Shown here piece after piece: positions 45,609 through 55,208 of a DNA stretch of 64,000 nt (position 1 is the first letter of the stretch; each line of letters opens with the position of its first letter). The position numbers and the translations under genes were made by a program. The stretch is taken from the NCBI RefSeq assembly GCF_016863615.1, contig NZ_BOPF01000031.1:62001-126000 (forward strand), in the 5' to 3' direction. The notes under the pieces are model-generated. The model had not been told where the DNA came from and searched no databases. It worked only from the letters and a program-made list of their open reading frames with translations. This DNA is from Virgisporangium aliadipatigenens (lineage in GTDB: Bacteria; Actinomycetota; Actinomycetes; Mycobacteriales; Micromonosporaceae).

Positions 45609-47309
45609 ATGACAACGGTTGAGCAGGGTGGCCTGCGCGGTCGCCGCGAGGTTCGCGGGGGAGGCACGTCCGGGTACGGACGCACCGGGACCGCGCGGTC
45701 GATTGACGACGCCCGCAGTCGGGGCCGGGAGGCTCTCGCCGCGGCACGCGGGGCCAATTCGTTGGCGCTGGACCCTCTGGCTGACGACACACCGCGGGAG
45801 GCCGCCCGCGGTCGCGGGGTCGGCACGCCCGGGCGCGGGTCGCGGGCCGACCGGGGGAACCGGGAGACCGGACGCGGCGTGTCCGGGGACGGATACGCGG
45901 AAGAGGACTACGTGGAGGTCGTGCGCGACGAGCCGCGCGGCCGGACCGCAGAGGCACGGCGCCGGGCCGCGGACGCGCGGGGGCGGACACCGGACGGTCG
46001 CGGCACCCGTGCCGCCGACCGCGTCGCCCGCCGTTCGGGCGCGCTCGGACTGTCCGATGTGGACGACGCCGATCGCGGGTCCGGTGTGGACGGTGTGCGT
46101 CGGCCGCTCGGTCGCCGGGCCGAGGCCGACGGCGCCGAGCGCTTCGGCGGCCGCGGGTCCGATGTGGACGGTGCGGCGCGGGGTGCCGGGCGCGGTGGCC
46201 GTGGGTCCGATGTGGACGGTGCGGCGCGCGCCGGTGCCGGGCGGGCCGGAGCGGTGGACCGGGAGACCTGGGACCGCGACGGGCTGCGGCGCACTCCGGC
46301 GGCGCGGCGCACCGGACGGGCCACGGACCGGGCCGCCGACCGGGTGGTCGACCTGGCGGGCGACTCGCGTCGCCGCGTGATCGACCTCGCGGGCGACCGG
46401 CGTGCTCGTGGCACCGGGCGGATCGACGACCGGCCCGTTGGACGGCTGCGGGACCGGGCCGGCCGCGAGGCCGAGGAGTTGGCCAGCCGCGAGGCGGCGC
46501 GGGGTGCCGGCCGTGCCGGCGGGCTCGCCGGCCGCGATGCGGGAACGTCTGCGCGGGACGGCGGGTCGACCGGTCGGGAGACGGTCGGGCGGCTGCGCGG
46601 GCGTTCGGATGTCGAGCGGATCGACGACCGGCCGATCGGGCGGCTGCGGGACCGGGCCGGCCGGGAGGCCGAGGCGCTCGCCGGGCGGGAGGCGGCCGGG
46701 CTGGCCGACCGCACGGGTTCCCGGATGGCGCGGGAGGCGGGTGTCGGGCGGCTGCGCGAGCGGGCCGAGCCGGCCGCGGCTCGCGCCGAGCGGCGGACCA
46801 CCCGTTCGCGGGCGGTCGGGTCGGAGCCCCGTCCGGGCGTGCGCAACCGGCGCGACGTTCTCGCCGGCGACAAGCGGAACGCGACCGCCGAGACGGCCGT
46901 CGTGGGCAACCTCGCCCTCGATGCCGTTCCGGCGCGCGCCGCCGAGCCCGCGCCGACCCGGGGCGGCATCCTCGGGGTGGTGCCACCGGCGCCGGTGTCG
47001 GCCCCGCGGGCGCCGTTCATCTCGCTGGTGCTGGCCGTCGTGGTGGCGGGTGTGTTCGGCATTCTCGTGATCAATACCAAGATCAACGAGAACGCGTTCC
47101 GGCTGCACGACGCCCGTGCCAACCAGGCCGACCTGGACCGCAACGAGGAGCGGCTGCGCGGCGAGATCGCCATGCTGGAGAGCCCGAACAGCCTCGCCGC
47201 CGCCGCGCGGCGGATGGGCATGGTGCCGGCGCCCACGCCGGCGTATCTCAAGCTCCCCAACGGGCAGCAGGTCGGCGTTCCGCAGCCGGCGGGCGGCGCG
47301 GCCGGCTGA
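45609..47309 (+). CDS. ftsL: FtsL-like divisome protein with very long repeat-rich cytoplasmic tail
   Basis: 566 residues from ATG 45609 (GAGGGG upstream; GTG 45600 also in frame). Only the last 100 residues look like FtsL: TM helix FISLVLAVVVAGVFGILVI near 467-487, then a short coiled coil (LHDARANQADLDRNEERLRGEIAMLESP) and AARRMGMVPAPTPAYL. The preceding 465 residues are Arg/Asp/Gly/Ala-rich and built partly of repeats: a unit of about 32 residues starting RIDDRP at 46419 and again at 46617, with further GRLR units, and a GSDVDGAAR unit at 46155 and 46203. Ordinary FtsL is 90-200 residues. The position between rsmH and ftsI makes the identity secure. It scaffolds FtsQ-FtsL-FtsB and activates FtsW/FtsI. 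Confidence 0.87.
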   Translation: MTTVEQGGLRGRREVRGGGTSGYGRTGTARSIDDARSRGREALAAARGANSLALDPLADDTPREAARGRGVGTPGRGSRADRGNRETGRGVSGDGYAEEDYVEVVRDEPRGRTAEARRRAADARGRTPDGRGTRAADRVARRSGALGLSDVDDADRGSGVDGVRRPLGRRAEADGAERFGGRGSDVDGAARGAGRGGRGSDVDGAARAGAGRAGAVDRETWDRDGLRRTPAARRTGRATDRAADRVVDLAGDSRRRVIDLAGDRRARGTGRIDDRPVGRLRDRAGREAEELASREAARGAGRAGGLAGRDAGTSARDGGSTGRETVGRLRGRSDVERIDDRPIGRLRDRAGREAEALAGREAAGLADRTGSRMAREAGVGRLRERAEPAAARAERRTTRSRAVGSEPRPGVRNRRDVLAGDKRNATAETAVVGNLALDAVPARAAEPAPTRGGILGVVPPAPVSAPRAPFISLVLAVVVAGVFGILVINTKINENAFRLHDARANQADLDRNEERLRGEIAMLESPNSLAAAARRMGMVPAPTPAYLKLPNGQQVGVPQPAGGAAG

Positions 47310-47311
47310 GC

Positions 47312-49816
47312 ATGACGCGCAGGGAAGATCCACGCGACAACCCCCGCCGCGGCACGTCCGACGTGCCGCGGCGGAGTGCTGTCGACCGCGGGGGGCTCGC
47401 CGACGCCCGCCGCTACACCCCGCGCGGTCGCACCGTGCGGGAGACCGCCGCCGAGCGCCGCACCGCGCGCGAGCCCCTGCCGCCGGACCAGCGCCGCCGG
47501 GAGCGGCCGCCGCTCCAGGTGGTCGACGGGGGCCGCAGCGACAGCGCGCGCCGCACGGCCGGCCGCGACGACGCCGCGCGCCGGGACGGCGCCCGCCGCC
47601 GCGAGGAGATCGACGAGCCGCGTCGGGACGGCACCGGCCGGCGCGGGGAGGCCGGCGCCGCCGGGCGGGAGAGCGCCGGCCGTCGTGGCGCGGCCGGTGC
47701 CGGTGGCCGGGACAGCGGCGGCCGTCGTGGAGCGATCGGTGCCGCGGGCCGGGACAGCGGCGGCCGTCGTGGGGGACCGGGCGACGGGAGCCGGGACGGC
47801 GCCGGCCGGAGTGCCGGAGACCCGCGCCGGGGGCGGGACGCGCGCCGTGAGGGCGTCGGGCGGCGTGAGCCGCGGGGCGCCGGTGCCGACCGCCGGGAGC
47901 AGGAGCAGCGGGACGCCCGCCGCGAACGGGACGCGCGCCGCGCGCCCGTGCGGGACCACGTGGACGGCGAACGGCGCCGACCGGTCCGCTCGCGGACCGC
48001 CGTCCAGGGGCGCGGGCAGGACCAAAGGCGTTCGACCAGAAGACCGAAAGTGAACCACGGCGCCGCGCCACCCCTGCCGGGTAAGCCACAACGGCGTCTG
48101 CGGGTGGCCACGGTCCTGGTACTGGCGATGTTCGCGTTGATCGGGATCCGCCTGGTCTGGTTGCAGTTCAGCGACGCGCCGGAGTACGCGGCCAGCGGCA
48201 TCCGCGACCGGCTCGCCGAGGAGACGATTTTCGCCTCGCGCGGCAACATCGTCGACCGCAACGGCCAGATTCTGGCCCACAGCGTCGAGGCCCGCTACGT
48301 CTACGCCGACCCCGGCATGGTCGAGAACGTCGACGCGACCGCCGACGCGCTCGTGCCGCTGCTCGGCGCCTACGGCGTGCCCCGCTCCGACATCGTCAAG
48401 CTGATCACTCCGCACAAGCGCGACAACGGCACGCAGTCGCGCTTCGAGTATCTGGCGCGCGGCGTCAGCATCGAGACCGGCGACGCCGTCCGGAAGCTCA
48501 ACCTGGCCGGCATCGTGGTCGCCCGCGACGAACGCCGCGAGGTCTTCACCCGGGACACCGCCGCCACCGTGATCGGCTTCACCGGGCGCGACTCGAAGGG
48601 CCTCGAAGGCCTGGAGGCGGCCTACGAGGAGCAGCTCAAGGGCGTCAACGGCAAACGCGTGTACGAGGTCGGCGACGGCAAGCTCAGGCGCGAGATCCCC
48701 GGCGGCCTGCACCTCAACAAGCCCGCCCGGAGCGGCATGACGTTGCAGCTGACCATCGACTCGTACGTGCAGTTCCGGGCGCAGCAGCTGCTCGCCGAAC
48801 GCCTCCAGGCGGTGAAGGCGACCGTCGGCGCGGCCATCATCATGGACGTCCGCACCGGCGAGGTGATCGCCCAGGCGAGCTATCCCGGCTACGACGCCGC
48901 CGATCCGCTGGCCGCCGGCGACAAGCAGCGGGTCGACATGTGCACCGGGCTGATCGTCGACCCCGGTTCGACGCACAAGGCGATCGTGCTGAGCGCGGCG
49001 CTGCAGGAGGGCGTGATCCAGCGGAACACGCCGGTCGTGGCGACCTCCGGCATCGTCAAGGGGGACCGGACGTTCGAGGACGGCAAGCGGTTCGACAAGG
49101 AGACGCCGCTGACGCTGGAGGGGCTGCTGGCGTACTCCTCCAACACGGCCACGATCCGGATCGCCGACCGGCTGGGCAAGGACAAGCTGTACGAGTACCA
49201 GCGCAAGTTCGGGCTCGGCGAGGTGACCGGCGAGGGGCTGCCCGGCGAGGCGCAGGGTCAGGTGCGCGCGCCGAAGGACTGGTCGGGTTCCAGCTACGGG
49301 GCGATCCCGATCGGCAACGGCGTGGGCGTGACGCCGATCCAGATGGCGGCGGTCTACGCGACGATCGCCAACGGCGGCAAGTGGGTGCAGCCGCACCTGG
49401 TGCGCGCGACGGTGGGGCCGGACGGCCGGACGAACTCCGTTCCGGCGCCGAGGACGCGGCAGGTGATCGATCCGGCGGTGGCCGCCACGATGCGCGAACT
49501 GCTCGAGGCGCCGGTCGTCATCAAGGACGGCACGGCGACGAAGGCCGCTCTGCCTGATCATCGCGTGGCCGGCAAAACGGGCACCGGCGCGCAGGTCATC
49601 GACGGTGCGTACACGGACGGGTACGTCGCGTCGTTCATCGGATTCGCGCCGGCGGACGCGCCCCGATACGTCGTCGCGGTGTACGCGAAGGGCGGCACGG
49701 ACACGTTCGGCGCGGACATGACGCCGGCGTTCCGCGACATGATGTCGTTCACGCTGGACCGCTTCAAGGTCGCGCCGACGGGGACGCCGGTGCCGCAGTT
49801 GAAGGCGTACGCGTAG
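47312..49816 (+). CDS. ftsI: Peptidoglycan transpeptidase FtsI (PBP3) with extended Arg-rich N-terminus
   Basis: 834 residues. A 260-residue cytoplasmic Arg/Asp/Gly-rich tail includes three 14-residue repeats (units like SGGRRGAIGAAGRD, DNA spacing 42 bp from about 47678). Then a TM helix (VATVLVLAMFALIGIRLVWL, about 263-283), a class B PBP pedestal (RGNIVDRNGQILA) and the transpeptidase domain. Active-site triads are intact: S553-T-H-K556, S609-S-N611 and K755-T-G757. It cross-links septal peptidoglycan with FtsW. Actinobacterial FtsI usually has a shorter tail. It starts 2 bases after ftsL. The 3' end has no clear terminator before the murE promoter. Confidence 0.94.
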   Translation: MTRREDPRDNPRRGTSDVPRRSAVDRGGLADARRYTPRGRTVRETAAERRTAREPLPPDQRRRERPPLQVVDGGRSDSARRTAGRDDAARRDGARRREEIDEPRRDGTGRRGEAGAAGRESAGRRGAAGAGGRDSGGRRGAIGAAGRDSGGRRGGPGDGSRDGAGRSAGDPRRGRDARREGVGRREPRGAGADRREQEQRDARRERDARRAPVRDHVDGERRRPVRSRTAVQGRGQDQRRSTRRPKVNHGAAPPLPGKPQRRLRVATVLVLAMFALIGIRLVWLQFSDAPEYAASGIRDRLAEETIFASRGNIVDRNGQILAHSVEARYVYADPGMVENVDATADALVPLLGAYGVPRSDIVKLITPHKRDNGTQSRFEYLARGVSIETGDAVRKLNLAGIVVARDERREVFTRDTAATVIGFTGRDSKGLEGLEAAYEEQLKGVNGKRVYEVGDGKLRREIPGGLHLNKPARSGMTLQLTIDSYVQFRAQQLLAERLQAVKATVGAAIIMDVRTGEVIAQASYPGYDAADPLAAGDKQRVDMCTGLIVDPGSTHKAIVLSAALQEGVIQRNTPVVATSGIVKGDRTFEDGKRFDKETPLTLEGLLAYSSNTATIRIADRLGKDKLYEYQRKFGLGEVTGEGLPGEAQGQVRAPKDWSGSSYGAIPIGNGVGVTPIQMAAVYATIANGGKWVQPHLVRATVGPDGRTNSVPAPRTRQVIDPAVAATMRELLEAPVVIKDGTATKAALPDHRVAGKTGTGAQVIDGAYTDGYVASFIGFAPADAPRYVVAVYAKGGTDTFGADMTPAFRDMMSFTLDRFKVAPTGTPVPQLKAYA

Positions 49817-49866
49817 TGCGGCCGAACTGCCGGCACCGCGTGCTCGGCGGGTGGGGGACGGGCCGG

Positions 49867-49872
49867 TATGGT
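49867..49872 (+). promoter_or_regulatory. Leaderless-type -10 element before murE
   Basis: TATGGT ends 8 bases before GTG 49881 with no SD in between. This is compatible with a leaderless internal promoter at the only real gap (64 bp) between ftsI and divIVA-side mur genes. Confidence 0.45.
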
Positions 49873-49880
49873 CTAGCCCC

Positions 49881-51404
49881 GTGCCCAGCTATCCACGTCC
49901 GACGCGCGTGCCCCCGACGCCGTTATCGGCTGTTGCCTCCCGGGTCGACGCCGCTGCGCAGGGCGACGCGTCGATAACGGTGACGGGTGTGACTCTGGTC
50001 AGTGCCGATGTCCGGCCCGGCGATCTGTACGCCGCGGTGCCGGGCGCACGCCGGCACGGGGCGGAGTTCGTCCCCGCGGCCGTCGCGGCCGGGGCGGTGG
50101 CCGTCCTGACGGATCCCGCCGGCGCGCGGATGCTCGACACCGACGTGCCGGTGCTCGTGGTCGACGACCCGCGGGCGGCGCTCGGCGGCGTCTCGGCGCT
50201 GGTGTACGGCGAACCGAGCGGAAGCCTCACCGTCCTCGGCGTCACCGGCACGGCCGGCAAGACCTCGACGGTGTACCTGCTGGAGGCGGGGCTGCGGGCG
50301 GCCGGCGTTCCGGCGGGGCTGATCGGCACCGTGGAGACCCGGCTCGGCGACCTGGTCGTGGACAGCGCCCGCACCACGCCGGAGGCGCCGGACCTGCACG
50401 CGCTCTTCGCCGCCGCGGTCGAACGCGGGATCCGGGCCGTGGCGATGGAGGTCTCCAGCCACGCGCTCTCCCTGGGCCGGGTCAGCGGGGTGCGCTTCGC
50501 GGTCGGCGGGTTCACCAACTTCGGCCTGGACCACCTGGACTTCCACCCCGACGTGGACGACTACTTCGCGGCCAAGGCGCGGCTGTTCGACGGGCGCAGC
50601 GCGGTCGAGGTGATCAACCTGGACGACCCGGCGCTGAAGGGCCTGATCCACTCCGGGACGGTCACCTACTCGGCGGCCGGCGACCCGGCGGCGACCTGGC
50701 GCGCGGCGGACGTGACGGGCAGCGGTTACGCGCAGAGGTTCACGGCGGTGGGCCCGTCGGGGGCGGTGTCGGCCGGCGTCTCGCTGCCGGGCCGGCACAA
50801 CGTCGCCAACGCCCTGCTGGCCATCGCGACGCTGGCGGCGGCGGGCGTGGACCCGCAGGTCGCCGCGGACGGCGTGGCCTCCTGCCCCGGCGTGCCCGGC
50901 CGGATGGAACGGGTCGGCCAGATCGGCCCGGTCCTCGGCGTGGTCGACTACGCGCACAAGCCGGACGCGATCCGCGCGGTGCTGGCGGCGCTGCGCGAGG
51001 TGGCCGACGCGTCGGGCGGCCGGATCATCTGCGTGCTGGGCGCCGGCGGCGACCGGGACCAGGGCAAGCGGCCGGTGATGGGCGAGGCGGCGGCCGCCGG
51101 CGCGGATCTGCTGATCGTCACCGACGACAACCCGCGCACCGAGGACCCGGCGCGGATCCGGGCCCAGGTGCTGGCGGGCGTCGTCACCGGCGAGGCGATC
51201 GAGATCGCGGGACGGCGGGACGCCATCGCCGCCGCCGTCGAGCGGGCCCGGCCGGGGGACGTCGTCGCCCTGCTGGGCAAGGGACACGAACGCGGCCAGG
51301 AGGTCGGCGGCGAGGTACTGCCGTTCGACGACCGGGTCGAACTGGCGGCGGCCCTGGCGGCCCGGCCGGATGCCAACATCAGCGGAGCCGGGGTGGCGCA
51401 GTGA
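49881..51404 (+). CDS. murE: UDP-MurNAc-tripeptide ligase MurE
   Basis: 507 residues from GTG 49881 (the frame is open to 49851, but that upstream part has no SD). P-loop LGVTGTAGKTSTVYLLE (about 117-133), AMEVSSHALSLGRV, FTNFGLDHLDFHPDVDDYF and the substrate-specificity motif DDNPRTEDP near 414 are present. DNPR is the meso-diaminopimelate signature, so the peptide third residue is predicted to be meso-DAP (or a hydroxylated form). The last codons overlap the murF GTG. Confidence 0.95.
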   Translation: MPSYPRPTRVPPTPLSAVASRVDAAAQGDASITVTGVTLVSADVRPGDLYAAVPGARRHGAEFVPAAVAAGAVAVLTDPAGARMLDTDVPVLVVDDPRAALGGVSALVYGEPSGSLTVLGVTGTAGKTSTVYLLEAGLRAAGVPAGLIGTVETRLGDLVVDSARTTPEAPDLHALFAAAVERGIRAVAMEVSSHALSLGRVSGVRFAVGGFTNFGLDHLDFHPDVDDYFAAKARLFDGRSAVEVINLDDPALKGLIHSGTVTYSAAGDPAATWRAADVTGSGYAQRFTAVGPSGAVSAGVSLPGRHNVANALLAIATLAAAGVDPQVAADGVASCPGVPGRMERVGQIGPVLGVVDYAHKPDAIRAVLAALREVADASGGRIICVLGAGGDRDQGKRPVMGEAAAAGADLLIVTDDNPRTEDPARIRAQVLAGVVTGEAIEIAGRRDAIAAAVERARPGDVVALLGKGHERGQEVGGEVLPFDDRVELAAALAARPDANISGAGVAQ

Positions 51405-52765
51405 TCGAGATGACCCTCGCCGAGGTAGCGGCGGCTGTCGGTGGCGTGCTGCGGGACGCCGACCCGGACGCGGTCGTGACCGGCAACGTCGACTTCGACT
51501 CCCGCAAGGTGACGCCGGGCGGCCTGTTCGCGGCGTTCGACGGGGACAAGGTGGACGGCCACACGTTCGCGGCGGCGACGGTGAAGGCCGGCGCGGTCGC
51601 GGTGCTGGCGTCCAAGCCGGTCGACGCGCCCGCGATCCTGGTGGACGACGTGCGCGCCGCGCTGCAGCTGCTGGCCCGGGCCGTGGTGGACCGGCTGCCG
51701 GAGCTGACCGTGATCGGGGTGACCGGTTCGTCGGGGAAGACGACCACCAAGGACCTGATCGCCGCCATCCTCGCGGGGCACGCGCCGACGGTGGCGACGG
51801 CCGGGTCGTTCAACAACGAACTGGGCATGCCGTACACGGCGCTGCAGGCCACGACGCAGACCCGGTACCTGGTGCTGGAGATGGGCGCCCGCAAGATCGG
51901 TCACATCGCGTACCTGTGCGGGATCGCGCCGCCGTCGATCGGCGTGGTGATCAACGTCGGGGTGTCGCACATCGGCGAGTTCGGCTCGCAGGAGGCGATC
52001 GCCCAGGCCAAGGGCGAACTGGTCGAGGCGCTGCCGCCGACCGGCCTCGCCGTCCTCAACGCCGACGACCCGCTGGTGCTCGCCATGCGCGAACGCACGC
52101 GGGCGCGGGTCGTGACGGTCGGCGAGGAGGAGCACGCCGACCTGCGGGCGACCGACGTCAGCGTGGACGCCCGCGACCGGGCCAGCTTCCGGATCGGCGA
52201 TCACCGGGTCACGTTGGCGGTGCCGGGACGCCACCAGGTCGGCAACGCGCTGCTGGCGATCGCCGTCGCCCGGCACCTCGGGGTGCCCGACGCCGAGGCC
52301 GCGCTGGCCGGCGCGAAGCTCCCCTCCGAGCGGCGGATGGACGTCTTCGACCGGACCGACGGCGGCATCGTCATCGACGACTCCTACAACGCCAACCCGG
52401 CCTCGACGGCGGCGGCGTTGCGCGCACTGGCGAAGATCGGTGCGGGCCGGCGGACCATCGCCGTCCTGGGATACATGGCCGAGCTCGGTGAGCACGAGCG
52501 CTCCGGGCACGAGGAAGTCGGTCGCCTGGCCGCCGAGCTGGGCATCGACCGCTTGATCGCGGTGGGACAGATAACCGCGCCGATGTGCGACGGCGCGGCG
52601 ACGGTGGCTGGTTGGGGAGGAGAGTCGGTACAGGTGACCGATCAGGACGCCGCGGTGGCGTGGTTGCGCGAGCATCTGCTGCCCGGTGACGTCGTGCTGG
52701 TGAAGGCCTCGCGGTACCGCACCTGGCAGGTCGCGGACTTCCTCCGCGAGGAGGCCGTCGCGTGA
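51401..52765 (+). CDS. murF: UDP-MurNAc-tripeptide--D-Ala-D-Ala ligase MurF
   Basis: 454 residues from GTG 51401, overlapping the murE TGA (ATG 51410 possible). N-terminal [26 protein letters not shown] binds the nucleotide sugar. P-loop [16 protein letters not shown] lies near 108-123, [11 protein letters not shown] and [18 protein letters not shown] follow. It adds D-Ala-D-Ala to complete the pentapeptide. The 3' end overlaps mraY (GTGA). Confidence 0.96.
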   Translation: MIEMTLAEVAAAVGGVLRDADPDAVVTGNVDFDSRKVTPGGLFAAFDGDKVDGHTFAAATVKAGAVAVLASKPVDAPAILVDDVRAALQLLARAVVDRLPELTVIGVTGSSGKTTTKDLIAAILAGHAPTVATAGSFNNELGMPYTALQATTQTRYLVLEMGARKIGHIAYLCGIAPPSIGVVINVGVSHIGEFGSQEAIAQAKGELVEALPPTGLAVLNADDPLVLAMRERTRARVVTVGEEEHADLRATDVSVDARDRASFRIGDHRVTLAVPGRHQVGNALLAIAVARHLGVPDAEAALAGAKLPSERRMDVFDRTDGGIVIDDSYNANPASTAAALRALAKIGAGRRTIAVLGYMAELGEHERSGHEEVGRLAAELGIDRLIAVGQITAPMCDGAATVAGWGGESVQVTDQDAAVAWLREHLLPGDVVLVKASRYRTWQVADFLREEAVA

Positions 52766-53874
52766 GGGCGGTCTTCGTCGCGGCGGCGGTCGCGTTCGTG
52801 CTGTCCATCTTCGGCACGCCGATCGCGATCCGCCTGTTCACCTCGCTGAAGGCCGACCAGCCCATCCGCACCGAGGGGCCGCAGACGCACCTCGGCAAGA
52901 AGGGCACGCCCACGATGGGCGGCGTGGTGTTCATCTTCGCCACGTTCGTCGCGTATCTGGCGGGTCACCTGGCGCTGGACACGCTGCCGGACAAGCAGCT
53001 GCGCCCGCAGGGGCCGACCACCACCGCGGTCGTGCTGCTGGGCCTGTTCCTGTGCACCGGCCTGTTGGGCTTCTGGGACGACTACCTCAAGGTCACCAAG
53101 CGCAACTCGCTGGGCCTCAACAAGCGCGGCAAGCTGATCGGGCAGGCGGTGATCGGTGCCGTCTTCGGCATCTTCGCGCTGTACTTCCCCAAGGAGGACG
53201 CGCATCCGCTGACGGTGGCCAGTTCGAAGATCTCCTTCGTGCGGGACATCCCGTGGCTGGACATCACGAAGGTCGGCGCGGTGCTGCTGTTCGTCTTCGT
53301 GGTGATGGCCATGTCCAACGCGGTCAACCTGACCGACGGGCTGGACGGCCTGGCGACGGGCACGTCGGTGATGGTGCTGGGGTCGTACGCGCTGATCGCG
53401 TTCTGGCAGTACCGGCACTGGGTCGCCGACGACAGCTACCAGGGCGTGTACGCCTACGACTCGCGGGACCCGCTGGAGATCGCGCTGATCGCGGCCTCGG
53501 CGGCCGGGGCCTGCGTGGGCTTCCTCTGGTGGAACGCCGCCCCGGCGCGCATCTTCATGGGCGACACGGGTTCGATGGGGCTCGGGGCGCTGATCGCCGG
53601 TCTGGCCGCCGCCACGAAGACGGTCATGCTGCTGCCGATCCTGACGATCCTGTACTTCATCATCACGGTCACCTGGGTGATGCAGATCGGTTCGTACCGC
53701 ACGACCGGCAAGCGAATCTTCCGGATGGTGCCGCTGCAGCACCACTTCGAGCTGGCCGGCTGGTCCGAGGTCAACATCGTGATCCGGTTCTGGATCATCG
53801 CCGGGCTGGGGATCGCGGCGGCGCTGGGCCTGTTCTACGCCGACTTCCTGCGCGTGACCAGCGGTAGTTCATGA
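52762..53874 (+). CDS. mraY: Phospho-N-acetylmuramoyl-pentapeptide transferase MraY
   Basis: 370 residues with about ten TM helices. Diagnostic motifs: [20 protein letters not shown] near the N-terminus, catalytic DD in [23 protein letters not shown], and [17 protein letters not shown], then [13 protein letters not shown]. It transfers phospho-MurNAc-pentapeptide to undecaprenyl phosphate to give lipid I at the inner face of the membrane. GTG 52762 overlaps the murF stop, and the murD ATG overlaps its own stop. Confidence 0.97.
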   Translation: MRAVFVAAAVAFVLSIFGTPIAIRLFTSLKADQPIRTEGPQTHLGKKGTPTMGGVVFIFATFVAYLAGHLALDTLPDKQLRPQGPTTTAVVLLGLFLCTGLLGFWDDYLKVTKRNSLGLNKRGKLIGQAVIGAVFGIFALYFPKEDAHPLTVASSKISFVRDIPWLDITKVGAVLLFVFVVMAMSNAVNLTDGLDGLATGTSVMVLGSYALIAFWQYRHWVADDSYQGVYAYDSRDPLEIALIAASAAGACVGFLWWNAAPARIFMGDTGSMGLGALIAGLAAATKTVMLLPILTILYFIITVTWVMQIGSYRTTGKRIFRMVPLQHHFELAGWSEVNIVIRFWIIAGLGIAAALGLFYADFLRVTSGSS

Positions 53875-55208
53875 GTTTCGACGGGGTCCGGGTCGTCGTC
53901 GCCGGCGCGCGTGTCGCGGGGACGGCGTCGGCCCGCGTCCTGCTCGCGGCCGGGGCCGACGTCACCGTCGTCGACCGGCAGGAGATGGACTCCTTCGTCG
54001 AACTGCGTGAGCGCGGCGCACGGGTGGCGGTCGGCGACGGCCTCGACCTGCTCGACGGGGTCCGCGACCTGGTGGTCTCCCCGGGGTTCGCGCCGCATCA
54101 CCCGCTCGTGACGGCGGCGCTGGCCCGGGGGATCGACGTCTACTCCGAGCCGGAACTGGCGTGGCGCCTGCGGGGGCCGGACGCACCGCTGTGGCTCGCG
54201 GTCACCGGCACCAACGGCAAGACCACCACCGTCACCATGCTCGCCGACATCCTGCGCGCGGCCGGCCGGCGCACGGCCGCCCTGGGCAACATCGGCGAGC
54301 CGCTGGTGACGGCGACCGACTACGACGTCCTCGCGGTCGAACTCTCGTCGTTCCAACTGCACTGGTCCTCGACCCTGGCCCCGCCGGCGGCGGCGCTGCT
54401 CAACCTCGCCGACGACCACCTGGAGTGGCACGGCGACTTCGACCGCTACGCGGACGCCAAGCGCCTGATCTGGCGCGGGGCGCGGGCCGCGGTCTTCAAC
54501 CTGGACGACCCGCGGGTGTCGGCGCTGGCACCGGGGCCGTCGCGGGTCGGCTTCACCACCGGGGTCCCCGGCGCGGGGCAGTACGGCGTGGCCGACGGGT
54601 GGCTCCTCGACGACGGGGGCCACCAGCTCGTGGAGGCCGACGCGATCCGGCCGCCCGGCGCGCACAACGTCGCCAACGCCCTCGCCGCCGCCGCGCTCGC
54701 CCGCTGGGCCGGCGTCACGCCCGACGAGGTGCGCAAGGGCCTGCTCGGCTACACGCCCGAACCGCACCGCAACGCCCTCGTCGCCACCGTCGGCGGCGTC
54801 TCCTACGTCGACGACAGCAAGGCGACCAACCCGCACGCGGCGCTCGCCTCCCTGCTCGCCTACCCCCGCGTGGTGTGGGTGGCCGGCGGCCAGCTCAAGA
54901 ACGTCGACCCGGACGACCTCGTGGCCCGGGTCGCCGACCGGCTCACCGGGGCGGTGCTGCTCGGCGTGGACCGGGCCGAGATCGCCCGCGCGCTCGCACG
55001 ACACGCGCCCGGGGTCCCGGTCGTGGAGGTGCCGAGCACCGATGATGGGGCGATGGGTGAGGTCGTGAACGCCGCGGCTCGGCTCGCGCGGCCGGGGGAC
55101 ACCGTCCTGCTGGCCCCGGCGGCCGCGTCGCTGGACATGTACGTCGGCTACGGCGCGCGCGGCGACGCGTTCGCGGCGGCGGTGCGCGGCCTGCCCGCGG
55201 GGGACTGA
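53871..55208 (+). CDS. murD: UDP-MurNAc-L-Ala--D-Glu ligase MurD
   Basis: 445 residues. An N-terminal Rossmann fold ([20 protein letters not shown]) lacks the canonical GxGxSG spacing but fits MurD. P-loop [20 protein letters not shown] lies near 108-127, [29 protein letters not shown] and [15 protein letters not shown] follow, with the carbamylated Lys region. It ligates D-glutamate to UDP-MurNAc-L-Ala (or -Gly). It overlaps mraY (ATGA) and abuts ftsW (TGATG). Confidence 0.95.
   Translation: MSFDGVRVVVAGARVAGTASARVLLAAGADVTVVDRQEMDSFVELRERGARVAVGDGLDLLDGVRDLVVSPGFAPHHPLVTAALARGIDVYSEPELAWRLRGPDAPLWLAVTGTNGKTTTVTMLADILRAAGRRTAALGNIGEPLVTATDYDVLAVELSSFQLHWSSTLAPPAAALLNLADDHLEWHGDFDRYADAKRLIWRGARAAVFNLDDPRVSALAPGPSRVGFTTGVPGAGQYGVADGWLLDDGGHQLVEADAIRPPGAHNVANALAAAALARWAGVTPDEVRKGLLGYTPEPHRNALVATVGGVSYVDDSKATNPHAALASLLAYPRVVWVAGGQLKNVDPDDLVARVADRLTGAVLLGVDRAEIARALARHAPGVPVVEVPSTDDGAMGEVVNAAARLARPGDTVLLAPAAASLDMYVGYGARGDAFAAAVRGLPAGD

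Noticed and set aside
45908-49561. Open reading frame of 1217 codons on the minus strand, antisense to ftsL-ftsI
   Set aside because: Very high GC and repeats keep antisense frames open. The product is Arg/Ala/Pro-rich, without domains, and the sense strand encodes clear FtsL/FtsI.
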